From NCBI GenBank assembly GCA_003993805.1, contig RSEF01000020.1:12643655-12707654 (forward strand): 64,000 bases of DNA, read 5' to 3'. The stretch comes from Himantopus leucocephalus. Taxonomy: Eukaryota > Chordata > Aves > Charadriiformes > Recurvirostridae. The notes beneath the pieces were generated by a model. The model made no database searches. It was not told where the DNA came from and was given only the letters and a program-made list of their open reading frames with translations. The position numbers and the translations under genes are program-made. Below are positions 41,202 to 51,992 of this stretch, piece after piece. Positions within the stretch are counted from its first letter, which is position 1; every line of letters begins with the position of its first letter.

Positions 41202-44200
41202 GCCGGCCTGAACCCATCCCCAAAAGTCTGGTAGGACTCATGTCAATCACTTGTTCCACAGCTCGCTCCACTCCCCCAGCAGAGCAAACTCTTCTCTCCC
41301 TACGGTAGTTTAGTACCTGAATTTACAAAAGATACATCATGCATCCACGCGAAATCAAATCTTAGAGGAATACTAGATATAATACCAGAAGAGACAAATT
41401 TTGCAAAACAAAGAGCTAGAAGAATCTGGACCAATGGCCGAAAATAGCACAGTAACTTTATTACACAGTGCCACAATTCAAAACGTTGCTCTGGTAGGTT
41501 GGAGCGGGAACATAAAGCACACCATATGCTCTTTAAGACTGAAGTTTAAAAATTACCTTTAAAAGTGTGTAATTTTACATTTATGCCAAAGAGTATTTTC
41601 TTTACACCCGAAACTCTCCCTTAAACTGTTTGACAGGTTCCATGCCAATTCGGGTAATCCTTAACAAAAAGCTTGCAGGATAGCTTTGGGATGGAGAGGA
41701 TTAGAAGCAAGTTTGGCAAAGCACAAACTATCACAGCACACAGATAATCTGAAGAGAGGACAAGACCAACAGCAACACATATAAGTTTTTTCCTGCACCG
41801 GGAAGACAACTGGAAGCTAAATAACACTTAAAAAAACATTTAAAAAAATATGATGGCAACCCAGCCAAAAGTGGCAATTTTACTTTTCCTGCCCTTTAAA
41901 TGATGCAAAATTCAGGACACAGAATAACAATTGCAAACGCTCCAGGATCAACCGTGATTTTTTTTTTTAAATACGAATACAGCCTTTCCATTCTCTCCAT
42001 TTCTACTAAGTTTGTCAAAATTCGTAATCCTGGCATAGCTCAACAGCTCAGGGCACAGCAGCTCGACGCTATGAGCATGCACACCCAGTGCAATAGCACG
42101 GCTGTGGCAAGCAATGAAATGGGACAGATAAAATGCTGAGTATTTGACATACCAGATTAATTTGCTGAGAAAATAGCTCCCATCCAAAAAGCCACAGCAA
42201 CAGATAACCTCTGTTATCTAGTCCGCCCTGTGGCAATAGGGTTGTTTACAATAGCCAATTTGTACTGTTTTCCAACATCCCTTTTTTTAATTGCAAGTGT
42301 AATATGAGATCTCAGTTGTTACAACAAAATGCAATAAAAATTGTGGGCTCTTAGGTCCTTAAAAACCAATACAAATAAGAATAAAAAAGTTAAGTATTAT
42401 TTTAGCCATTCCTATGATACATAAGCGTAATTCTGACAGCTGACGTTGCCCTGTTATCACAAAGGCACAGGCTCCTAGCACCCCTTATGAAATTCTGCAT
42501 CTTAGTGTAAGTCACCCTGTGCTCCAATCAGCCCTTAGTCTCTGGTCTTTTCCTGTACCCAACATATGAAATGGAGTAAATAGTTGTCAAACCTAATATT
42601 ACACCTGGCCATTTGTATTTAGCGGGACCACAATTACTCTCAGGACTAAGCCCCAGATAAGGTTCTTTCCTTCCTTTAGCTTTAAGCCAATAAAGAAATT
42701 ACAGTATCCAGGAAATTAAAGATTCATGCCTTAACTTTGCAAACGATCCAAATCAGAATCCTGTTCTTCCTCTTTTTCAAATCTCTTCTAAAATGCAACC
42801 AAACCATCGAGGAAAGAGAGGTGGAAAGGGGGCTTTAGAACATTTTCTGGTAGTGCAAAAGTCCTTTTTCTATCCCATGCCAGATTTTTCTGCCATATCC
42901 AACAAATAGGAACCTCAATCTATCCAGTAAACAGAGACAGCTCAGTTCTTACCTAAACAAAGTTAATAAAATTCTTCTCTTTACATTTAAGAGCTATAAT
43001 TAAATCTTAAAATAAATAGCAATAGCCTAATATTTAAACTATGAATCAGATATGATAACTGAAGGAAGCAAGTGGCTTTGGGACTAAATACCCCAGAGGA
43101 AGAAAAGTTCTCTCTTTCCAGGTTTATAAAAAAAATGTTTATAATTCCCAAAAGCATACAGCAATCTCCACCAAGAAGATACCATGAAGATTAAAAAAAA
43201 AAATCATAGGAATTTTCAGGTTCATGCTGGCATGGATAGATGCATCTTAAAAGACCCCCAGCCCCTAACTAAGATTTCACATGGTGCATTCACCTCTGCA
43301 CAGTGGTGGATTTTATCATGCTGTACACCTCTCTCCTCTCAAAGGCACGCAAAAGCAAAACTCTCTCAATGCATATTCTTCCCCTTAGAAGAATGGAACA
43401 TTTTTTTGGCTGTGATTGGAGACAGACACTAACAAAGAATATCTTCTAATGCCACCTAATAAATATTCCATAAACATCCAGATCTCTCAACTCATGCATT
43501 AAATATTTTATAGTCTCTACTATCTATAAAAATAAATTTGAGGGCAGTAAAATTAAGCAAATGGAAAAAAAAAATCTTGAGATGGTTTATCAACAAGATG
43601 AATTTCATATTAGAAAAAGTCATCAGTTTATTTTAACAAAAAGCAGGCAGTTGCAATTAAATCCAGCCATTTGAACTGACAGAGCAATGATTCTTCTAAC
43701 ATTAAAGGTCTGTTACATGCCTGCTATTCCCACTTTTAATGCATAACTGATTCTCTAAACTGGAGAATCCAGGAGGGGTGGGACTATATTCACTGACATT
43801 TTTTGTTGGATTTTTCTAACAGAAATGAGATTAACGGAGAGACTTTCAATTTAAATAGAATTTAAGCAGAAAATATGAAATTGAGTAGCAGTAATTGATA
43901 CTGCTAGTTATGTATTTTATGAAAAGAATATAATGATCTGAAATTATAGCAGAATTCAGGGAAACTAACACATCCTGATCCAATTCTACTGATTAAAACT
44001 GGTTCAGTGTCATCTGCCATTGTCCAGCAGGTCTCTGAAGTTATGCTACCTATATTTTTCATCCACCTCCATCTTCAGGCTAAAGAGGATAGAAAAGAGA
44101 AAATACAGGAAAAGTGGAGAAAAGGAAATATGAAAGTGAGGTTTCTATTTATGTATTTACATTAGTAAATAGGAGTATTGGTTTTAAATTACCCTTCAGA

Positions 44201-46131
44201 ACTTGAGAATTCTGCTCTCTGTGGTCTTTAAAAACACCCATTCCAAAACGCCTCCAAGCAAGTGCCCAAGAGAAATAACACACACAAGACTAACAGTGGT
44301 CATTTCCCCCATAATTTAGGTTTTTAAAAGGCAAAATACAGAAAGAACAGGAACTTTTAAAAAGTTAATGAAATAGTCTCCAACGTGTCACTTTTTGTTT
44401 GGTAGGGTGGGTTGGTTTTCTTTCAATTTTAGAGTATGTTTCTAGTAACCCAGTTTCCTTTCAGACTCTCTTTCATCGAGGCTACGATTGTGGCAGGGCT
44501 CGGGAAAGCTGGGCCCTCAGAGTCTGGCTTGATGCTAAATCTTGCCAGAGCAACAGAAGGTCAACATGAAGGGATCTGAAAATCTTATTCTTGATTTTGG
44601 GGCAGCAGGTCGCTCCTGTTATTATCGCTGTGCTACAGGTAGGAGGCATTTTGCAGACAGGACTTGGAATAATGAAGACCGCACAGCCTGTATCATCACG
44701 GTCAACCACAAAGTGTGGAAATGTAATTTGAAGGCTGTCTTGGCCACAACAGCTTCCTTATTTTTGCTCACTGTTTCTGTTAAGTTACCCGACCTGCCGA
44801 ATCCTTCCAGTACTTCATGAATAAAGCGGGAATTTCTCTTGGGAGATTCAAACGACTTGGTCTTACTTTTTGCATAACAGTAATAATATGTTTAGGTTGT
44901 AATGAAGTGAAACAGTAAAGTTCACATTCGGGATGAATGAGAACAGCAGAGCCTGGACTGCAGCTCAGTCCTGCCAGGCTCTCGGCTGTACGGGGAGAGC
45001 GCTCCGACATCCCACGCTTTGCTTTCAGGCAGCTTGTAAGGGGAACGGGCGGGCTGGCTTCAGAACCTCAACCGATACTGCATTAACATAGGCGTTATCT
45101 TCACAGTTATTTCAAACATTTAAAGAACCGCATACCGATCTTTTATTTATTTATATATTTTCTGGGTTGTTTATTCCTTTAGTTCATGGCACTGCTCCAA
45201 ACCAATTTGTCCTTTCGCTTTACAGATAAAACTGGGGTGTTTTTTTGTTTTTTTTACTTCCTTAGAGAGCAACCCAAGCCCATATTTGCCTGCTGTTTTA
45301 AAGACTATTTGTTTCCAGATTAAGTTAATTTTCACCTAAATAGGTCCCATTCACAAAATCTAGACGATCCACGAGCCTTAAAATCATTAACTTCAGTGAC
45401 AGTGAGAACTCTCTGAAAGTAAGCAGAGACTGCAGTTTTATGGCCAGTCACTGTGAACGTGTCCCTCTGGAACAGCACTGTAGCATTCATCCATAAGTGT
45501 AAGCATTTGAATGGAGGGGCACATTTCCCGGGCATCAAACGAGCAGGGGAGTTGAAAACAATATTCTTTAATCTACCAGACTTTGCCCTCAAGTCTTTAA
45601 AAGTCTCTTTAAAAGAAAAAGAGAAAAAGCACTTCAGACCAATACATAGAAGCAAAATGAAACAGGAAAAGAGTTAGAAAACAGCATTCTGGAATTTCTG
45701 CTGCATTGTTGTCCTGCTGCCCGCATGCTTGCTCAAGTCATTTGCAACCCAAGAAGCTGTCTTACTCTGCTCAACCCCACTGACATCGCCCCAACAAATA
45801 GGAAATTATTTCTTCACCTTTATTTAACCAAGAACACATCCTCCCAGAAGGCACATGGTAGATCTCTCTTTCAATCATCGCAAATTATATTGTTAACACT
45901 TCACATTTTCTACGTGAAGAAATCCTTACCCACACGCAATAATTAGCCTTTTGTCATTAGTTACGACAACCTGTGTCAAAATCTAAACTTCAGGGGCGAG
46001 GGGGGGAGGAAGAGCGTACATTTCACAGGGGTGTTATATATGCACGGAGATGCAAAAAGATACAGTGCCAGTATGTGAAAATCAAGAGCAAAGAGTGGAG
46101 AATTTGACTTCAGAAAGTTTTAGAGCAGCTT

Positions 46132-46653
46132 TTGCCTGTGCCGTGCAGATGGCTATGCCGTGCGCTTGCCAGAAACCTTTTCATTATGAGCATCCTTTCT
46201 AGACTGCAGGGTGAGTCAGTCTCTAAGGAAATCTTTATTTTGCATAAGAACTATACACTGTTCTGGGAAAACCAAAAGAACTCTGAGACTAAAAATGCAG
46301 TTAGTACAGAAAATAAATTACTTCAATCACTATTCTCCCTCTCCCCTGATTTTGTCATGACAGGTCACCTTCATTCTAATTTCATTTCTCCTGACCACAG
46401 GAAAAAAAAAAAAAAAGAATTTCTGTCAGACCTGACTATGCCACTGAACAGCATCGACACCATTCAACAGCCAGTTAAGTGCAGTGATTTTGCCCCTGTT
46501 GTGTCTTTAACATTGTTACAGGAAGATTTGGCTAAGACTCTTCGAGGCGATGGTGATGTTTTTCTTTGGAGTGACTTTGCCTCTCTGGAGTTGTTTGTTC
46601 TTTCATCCACGCAGAATACCCTCTCCAAGTATGCTTTGATTTCCAGTACCTGA
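46132..46653 (+). other. Longest open frame, 173 codons, probably not a gene
   Basis: The frame is open from a methionine at 46132 to a stop at 46651-46653. The translation matches no family I know and shows no domain, signal peptide or repeat. It contains a lysine run from an A15 homopolymer near 46401, and a 99-codon frame is open on the other strand at 46464-46763. I do not see convincing splice sites framing it. A chance frame is the most likely reading. A lone exon cannot be ruled out. Confidence 0.12.
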
Positions 46654-47154
46654 AAGTGATGTGTCAGGATAACCAGCAGCAATTTAATATGTAAATAATA
46701 GACCAACTGAACAGAAACAAACTCCCATACAGCATAATCTATGCATTTGGAAGCTGGAAGCATTCAGACCAGGACAAATATTGCTACAGGGGAGGAGAGT
46801 TTCCTTTGAGCATTTCTGGAGGGGATGGTGGAATAAAAGAAGAGTTGGATTACCAGAAAACACTTAAATAATCCAAAGGTTAAGATTTTGCCAGGCACAA
46901 AAACACACTGACAAGCAAGCATTATTTTAAATTATTTATTATCTGCTTGAAAGAATATTGATACAGTATTAGGGTTACACAAGCTAGCAAGACTTTGGAG
47001 AGTAATCAGCTTTATTGGTTATTCAATACCATTTATTTTTCCCCGGGGCCTGGGAATTGTGGCTTCAATTAGTTTAGCAATGTCCTCACTGTGCTTCCAG
47101 AAGCTGTAGGCAAGAGGCAGCCACGATGTTCAAAGCGAACCTTTGTTCCTCTAT

Positions 47155-47255
47155 CCTTAAAGGAGGAATTTCCCACACGTGATGTGCTGCGTGGAGCAGA
47201 GCCATCCCGGAGCCGGGCAGCGGCTCGGCTCTCCGCTCCATGTGCAAGCGCTGGT
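47155..47255. other. Small CpG-rich patch
   Basis: About ten CpG sites fall in 100 bases, including the words CACACGTG and GGAGCCGGGCAGCGGCTCGG. Flanking DNA is AT-rich and CpG-poor. It contains a CACGTG E-box. A short unmethylated element is possible. No transcript is visible. Confidence 0.3.
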
Positions 47256-49890
47256 TCAAATCATTAGAAGAAATACCTGAATGTCGGGGCTATCAAGTTC
47301 AGCAAATGTTTCACACTGAATTAGGTCCAAACATCTCAGATGCAGTTGTTTTGTCAAGGTAACATATTTGGACAATTCTCAGAGTATAGTAGCCCATAAA
47401 ATCACACTTGCTTGAGCAAGTGGTAGTTTTAGAAGTTATATAAAATACAGGTTAACTCAAAGCCTTTTTAGGCCAGTGCTTTTTAAATTGGATGCCATTT
47501 AAGTATGGATCACTAAGTGTATACGTTTTAGATAAGATATCTCAATAGCTTGTACAAGATTAGCTTTATACATTCACACTGAATTTCTTGACTCCTTTTG
47601 ATAGTTTATTTTAAGCCCTTAGTGTCACTCAAATACAGCAGTTTTTCCTCGAATAGTTAATAAGTTATTGTAAAAAGCCTTGAGAAAAGAAACAGTTTAA
47701 AGTGCAAGAACATACAAGAAGTTATTTTTACATTCAGTTTGATTTTTGCCTCAATTAATTCATTGTACTACTGCAAAAGCTATCAAGTCTCCAAGTCACT
47801 TCTATTTCTCTTCTCTGTTATTTTATAGTGTCAGAGCAATGCACAAAGCTTTGCAGACAAGGAGAGAAAACAGATCCTTGTTCCCAGGGGCTTTGTAGCC
47901 TAAAGATGATATGACCTACTAAGGCATGACAGTAAATACACGTGGGTGGGGGAATGGAAATAAAAAGATTACTTAAAATAAACAGGCATGCTTATTATCC
48001 CTGCAGTACAAGAGGTTTCTGTAAAAGCAAGCACTTTCATAAGGGTCGCAGGAAAAAACAGTTTATTTTTGCTACTTAATACACTGAACTGCACTTACGA
48101 TGTCCGGAATGACAGTCACTCTGGAGGTTACTGGCATACTGTATAGAAGAAATACATCAATACTGCAACAGTGCGCTGTACATCTGCCACTGCTTTTGAA
48201 GGTTCAAGGTGGGACTTGCAGGACCGGCAGCTACTAAAGAAAGAGGAGTCTAAAAGCAGGGGCAGTCTAGGCTTTTTTCTTTTTACCTTTTTTCCCTGAC
48301 AGGCAAAAGAAAAAACCCAAACAAACAAAAAAACCCAAGAACACTTTCTGTAATTATAAGCAAGACTGCCTTACAGCCATTATCAAATTGTGCTGTGGGG
48401 AACTTATGGGTACATCCGCATCAGCACTTTAATTTAGATCAGAAGTGCATTTTGAAGTAAATCTCCTGATCAACTCCACTCAACCCAGTTTGACTTACAC
48501 CGTGGTGAGGTCTTTGAGTGCGAAAGTGCGTATCTTCCAGATTAAACCAGAAGACATATGCCGGATGTGAGGCTGACGCACTATCTACTGGCCGGCGTTC
48601 ACAACTCACAGGCAAACTCCAGTCCAGAGTGAAAACTCCTTGTGCCTCGTATGGACGTCACATCCTCAGCAGCAGGTGCCTGGCCGTATAGATCCATCCC
48701 TCTCGCATCAAACTGCTAGCTAACGCAGACATCGCCTAAGGCTGTCTCTGTTCCTGCCTTGTACTAATATTGAGCACATATGGGCCAGAAAATTCAGCCC
48801 TCAGACAGGAGCAAATTGCAATTTCAGTTAGAAGAAAAAGTTGCTGTTAGAGTTTAAACTGTTTGGATCCCAGAATGACTCTGGCATCCAAACCTGCAAG
48901 CAGGTATTACACTTCCAAAAGACAAAATATTTTTCCTTACCCCTATGTTCCTGATCAGGTCAGCTTTATAAGCAAAAATCCATGAGAAACTGTAGTGCAC
49001 CTTATTGTGTCTCCATGGGCAACATATAGTCCAGACAGTATTCTGCATATATCAGCTAAATAAAATCAGGCAGCATTAAATTCCAGATCCCGAAAAACCT
49101 GGCCAAACTTTCCGTGATTTTTGATTCTAACAGATGGCAAATAAACAAAGCTGAGTTCATAACTGCAGACACTGACCATTATGTGATGGATTGTTGTTCT
49201 TACTGTGTTAGACACCTATACACAACATTAACAATCTTTCTTTACAGTACCGGTGAATTTACGATACCTCTGATCAAAGACCAACACAAATACGATTTTT
49301 TCCCCATAACAGCTATGACTGATTACACAGCATCTTTCACAAAGCTGGAAAGTTCTTAGCAAACATGAATAAATGTCATGAATTTGACATGAGGTCTACA
49401 TACTCTGCAGACCCTTATTGGTAATTTGCCATGAATAATTTCTGTCCAATTTTTTAATGACTTCTTAAAGAAACCAACAGACTGTCAATGAAAACTTGTT
49501 TAAGTTTGAATATTGTCTCAGTTTCATTAAAACCTGAAGGTAGCTAAACCCGAGCACCGTCTCCTTGAAAAGTCTGCTCCGGACACTTGAAGGAGAAATA
49601 TAATCTACACCATCACGTGTAAGGTGCTGTCATGGTTTCAGCTGGGATGGAGTTAACTTTCTTTCTAGCAGCTGGTGTAATGCTACATTTTGGATTTGGG
49701 ATGAAGGAAACCTTGACAGCACACTGATGGTTTTGGTTGTTGCTAAGCAGTCAAGGCCACTTCTGCTCCTCACACCGCCCCGCCAGCAAGTAGGCTGGGG
49801 GTGCACAGGAAGTTGGGAGGACAGCCAGCCTAGGACAGATGATCCCAACTGACTAAAGGGATATTCCATACCTTATGACATCATACTCGG

Positions 49891-49898
49891 TATATAAA
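49891..49898 (+). promoter_or_regulatory. TATA box of LTR copy 1
   Basis: TATATAAA sits at the expected place in the LTR, about 15 bases downstream of a CRE-like TGACATCA. The same box is present at the matching site of the second LTR. Whether it still drives transcription is unknown. Confidence 0.6.
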
Positions 49899-50066
49899 GC
49901 TGGGGGAAGAAGGAAGCCAGGGGACTTTCAGGGTGATGGTATTTGCCTTCCCAAGTAACCATTACATGTGATGGAGCCCTGCTGTCCTGGAGATGGCCCT
50001 AAATGCCTGCTGATGGGAAGCAGTGAGTGAATTCCTTGTTTTGCTTTGCTTCCATGCGTGGCTTTA

Positions 50067-50072
50067 ATTAAA
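50067..50072 (+). terminator. Poly(A) signal of LTR copy 1
   Basis: ATTAAA lies about 170 bases after the TATA box, in the position expected for the R region. The matching site in the second LTR reads ATTGAA and is broken. Confidence 0.5.
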
Positions 50073-50217
50073 CTGTCTTTATCTCAATCCATGAGTTGTG
50101 GGTTTTGGGTTTTTTTCCCCCTCACTTTTACTCTTCCAATTCTCTCCCCCATCCCAACCAGGGGACTGGGTGAGCAGCTGTGTGGTCCTAGTTTCTGGCT
50201 GGGGTTCAACCGTGACA

Positions 50218-50991
50218 GATGCTGATGTTGACCCACCTGATGCATCAGAGCAACTTCACCACAGCATAGGTAGCCAAGATTCACTGGGACACAGTTATTA
50301 CTGGTGTAATCCCCACTGACGACAATAGGTAGATTTGGGCCATTATCTCCAGAGTCAAGCAAGGCAAGATAAGCTAACACCAGTCCTTAGTGGACTTGTG
50401 CGAATGTATTCCCTCATCCCCAGGGTCTGCAGCTCTATCCATGATTGCCACATGGCCTAGCCCCGATACCAACAGAAAGAGTCCGACTGACTTGTGGATT
50501 TAGGATTCCTCTAGAAGCAGAAATCCTGTGTACAAGGCTGCGTAAAGTAGCAGATAGAAACTGTGCAGATTTTGATTCAATATAGTTTTCCTCAGTGATA
50601 GACATTTCATAAGAATTTCACTTCAGACAAAATTAAACTCCGCTTTATAACTCAAGGTTAAGACAGGTATAAATCAGCAAAGCTATACAGAATTTGCTAT
50701 GACTCCATCAATTTCTATCAGATGAGCACATGACCTGTCAAGACTACATTTAAATCACCATTTCAAAGTGTTTTTAATAAGTGATCAGAGCATATGTTAC
50801 TTTTTCGTCTTCAACAATAATAAATCACCAATGAACTGACATGGAAACAGCAGAACGGACAGAGTACAATGTATTAAGTTTTCCATGTACTGTCGATGTT
50901 AAATGCAGCCAATACACATGGAAGTGTAGGTCGCCCAAGGGAAAATGTTTGAAGATAATTCCTGCAAACGTGAAATCAAATAATTACCTGC
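50218..50991. other. Host spacer between the two solo LTRs
   Basis: The 774 bases show no retroviral internal sequence: no primer-binding site after copy 1, no polypurine tract before copy 2 and no gag or pol-like frame. Part of it (50662-50733) resembles an old sauropsid repeat, which suggests that the segment predates both LTRs. Confidence 0.6.
50662..50733. repeat. Probable old sauropsid interspersed repeat
   Basis: The words GGTATAAATCAGCAAAGCTA and then TTTGCTATGACTCCATCAAT resemble an interspersed repeat seen in turtles, crocodilians and birds, whose core reads like GGTGTAAATCAGCATAGC followed by a partly complementary half. I know the pattern but not a certain family name. The match is diverged. 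Confidence 0.38.
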
Positions 50992-51535
50992 TGTCCTGCT
51001 TTCAGCTGGGATAGAGTTAATTTTCTTTCTAGCAGCTACTGTGTTTAAGATTTGGTATGAATGCCAATGATGCATATTGGTTTAGTTGTTGCCAGGTGAG
51101 GTTTATATTATTCGAGGACTTTTTCAGCTTCCCACAGAAGCTGAGAGGGAGCATAGACAGGACAAGCTGGCCAACGAAATATTCCGTACCACAGATGTCA
51201 TGGTCAGTATATAAATGGGGGTTGGCTGGGGCGGGGGAGCGGGAATCCATGATCACTGCTCAGGACAGGCTGGGAAACCAATTCACCAGCTAGTGAGTGA
51301 CTTGAGTTGTATTACTTAATCTTGTATATTATTTTACCATTATTATTTTTATTTTCCTTTTCTGTTTTTGTTCTATTGAACTACCTTTATCTCAACCAAC
51401 AATTGGGGGTGGAGGGGATGGGGAAGGTGTTTTTGTTTGGTTTGGGTGGGGGTTTTTCCCCCCTTTCCCCTCATCCCTCTCAGCTGAGCAAACAGCTGTG
51501 TGGTCCTAGCTACCAGCTGGGGTTAAACCACAACA
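50992..51535 (+). mobile_element. Solo LTR of an endogenous retrovirus (copy 2)
   Basis: The 544-base element starts with TGTCCTGCTTTCAGCTGGGA and ends near GGTTAAACCACAACA. It aligns with copy 1 along its length. Shared blocks include GAGTTAA.TTTCTTTCTAGCAGCT, ATATTCCGTACC, the TATA box at 51208-51215, and AGCTGTGTGGTCCTAGCT near the 3' end. Differences and indels are many, and copy 2 lacks the ATTAAA signal that copy 1 keeps. Flanking bases show no convincing target duplication. No internal retroviral sequence adjoins it. Confidence 0.83.
51208..51215 (+). promoter_or_regulatory. TATA box of LTR copy 2
   Basis: TATATAAA occurs at the position that aligns with the TATA box of copy 1, about 20 bases after an ATTCCGTACC block. 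The CRE-like site seen in copy 1 is degraded here to GATGTCAT. Confidence 0.55.
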
Positions 51536-51780
51536 CCCACCAACAGTCTGATCAGGTAACTTGGGTTACATTACCATTATTTTTGACAAGCTTTTTAAAC
51601 AGCAGAATAATAGGAAATCAAACGGAAGGGATGAGAATTAACATTACTTGAGAACAAAGGCTGAAGTACTTTGAAGCCCCGATGGATTGCAGACACTGCA
51701 GCAAGTCGATGCAAGTAACGCCAGTTCAGTCAATGGACAGGGCTACATATTGAAAAGAAGTTTATACGCATGAAACACGG

Positions 51781-51827
51781 ATGGGTTTGGGGTTTGGTTT
51801 NTTGGTTGGGGTCCCCCCCCCCCCCCC
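51781..51827. repeat. G/T-rich stretch with a single N, then a 15-base C run
   Basis: One undetermined base at 51801 lies in a GGTTTGG-type stretch, 11 bases before an uninterrupted run of 15 C (51813-51827). Run length and the N both indicate uncertain base calling. Confidence 0.88.
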
Positions 51828-51920
51828 GAGAAGTGCTTGAAGGTATCTGAGGTGTTCAGATACTTGCATAATGAAAGCCACAGGAAAACTATTATTTAAC
51901 TGATTTTAATTCACAGCCTT

Positions 51921-51992
51921 TAGGGTCTGATTCAATGCTTATTGAAGTCAGTAGGAGTCTTCCCATTTAATTCATGAGTTTAGCTCAGACCT
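51921..51992. repeat. Old sauropsid interspersed repeat with palindromic core
   Basis: The sequence begins GGTCTGATTC, has a TTATTGAAGTCAGTAGGAGT centre followed by CTTCCCATTTAATTCATG, and ends in GCTCAGACC. This follows a repeat that I know from turtle, crocodilian and bird genomes, whose core reads like CATTGAAGTCAATGGGAGTC and is nearly self-complementary, with GGCCTGATCC-like ends. I cannot give a certain family name. The copy at 61734 is a relative. Confidence 0.55.

Larger units (their letters stand above)
33746..49627. other. Long non-coding stretch, no gene recognised
   Basis: Nearly 16 kb hold no transposon copy that I can identify and no recognisable exon. Minor features are a G-rich run at 36729-36752, a TG/CA stretch at 36517-36546 containing the palindrome GTGTATACAC, a polypyrimidine tract at 38142-38169, and eight AC units at 41186-41201. 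A small CpG-richer patch lies at about 47155-47255. The longest open frame of the window (173 codons, 46132-46653) lies here and is listed separately. Confidence 0.55.
49628..50217 (+). mobile_element. Solo LTR of an endogenous retrovirus (copy 1)
   Basis: The 590-base element starts with TGTCATGGTTTCAGCTGGGA and ends with TTCAACCGTGACA, giving the inverted ends TGTCA / TGACA. I recognise the 5' sequence as a common avian LTR family, probably of the ERVL class; the exact family name is not certain. Features in order are a CRE-like TGACATCA near 49876, a TATA box at 49891-49898, an ATTAAA poly(A) signal at 50067-50072 and a T-rich stretch before the 3' end. Flanking pentamers GGTGC and GATGC differ by one base and may be the target duplication. 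No primer-binding site or internal retroviral sequence follows, so it is a solo LTR left by recombination. Confidence 0.87.

Noticed and set aside
42200..42260. Possible CR1 tail on the minus strand (TTATCTAGTCCGCCCTGTGG)
   Set aside because: One word resembles the CR1 tail, but the flanking blocks expected on either side are absent.
46132..46653. 173-codon open frame as a protein-coding gene
   Set aside because: No recognisable domain, a lysine run from an A homopolymer, a competing frame on the other strand, and no clear splice or promoter context.
50084..50380. Open frames at 49630-51651 as genes
   Set aside because: They lie in or run across the two LTRs and have no recognisable product.
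49628..51535. A single provirus bounded by the two LTRs
   Set aside because: The spacer is only 774 bases, has no primer-binding site or retroviral frame, and contains older host-like repeat sequence. The LTRs differ considerably.
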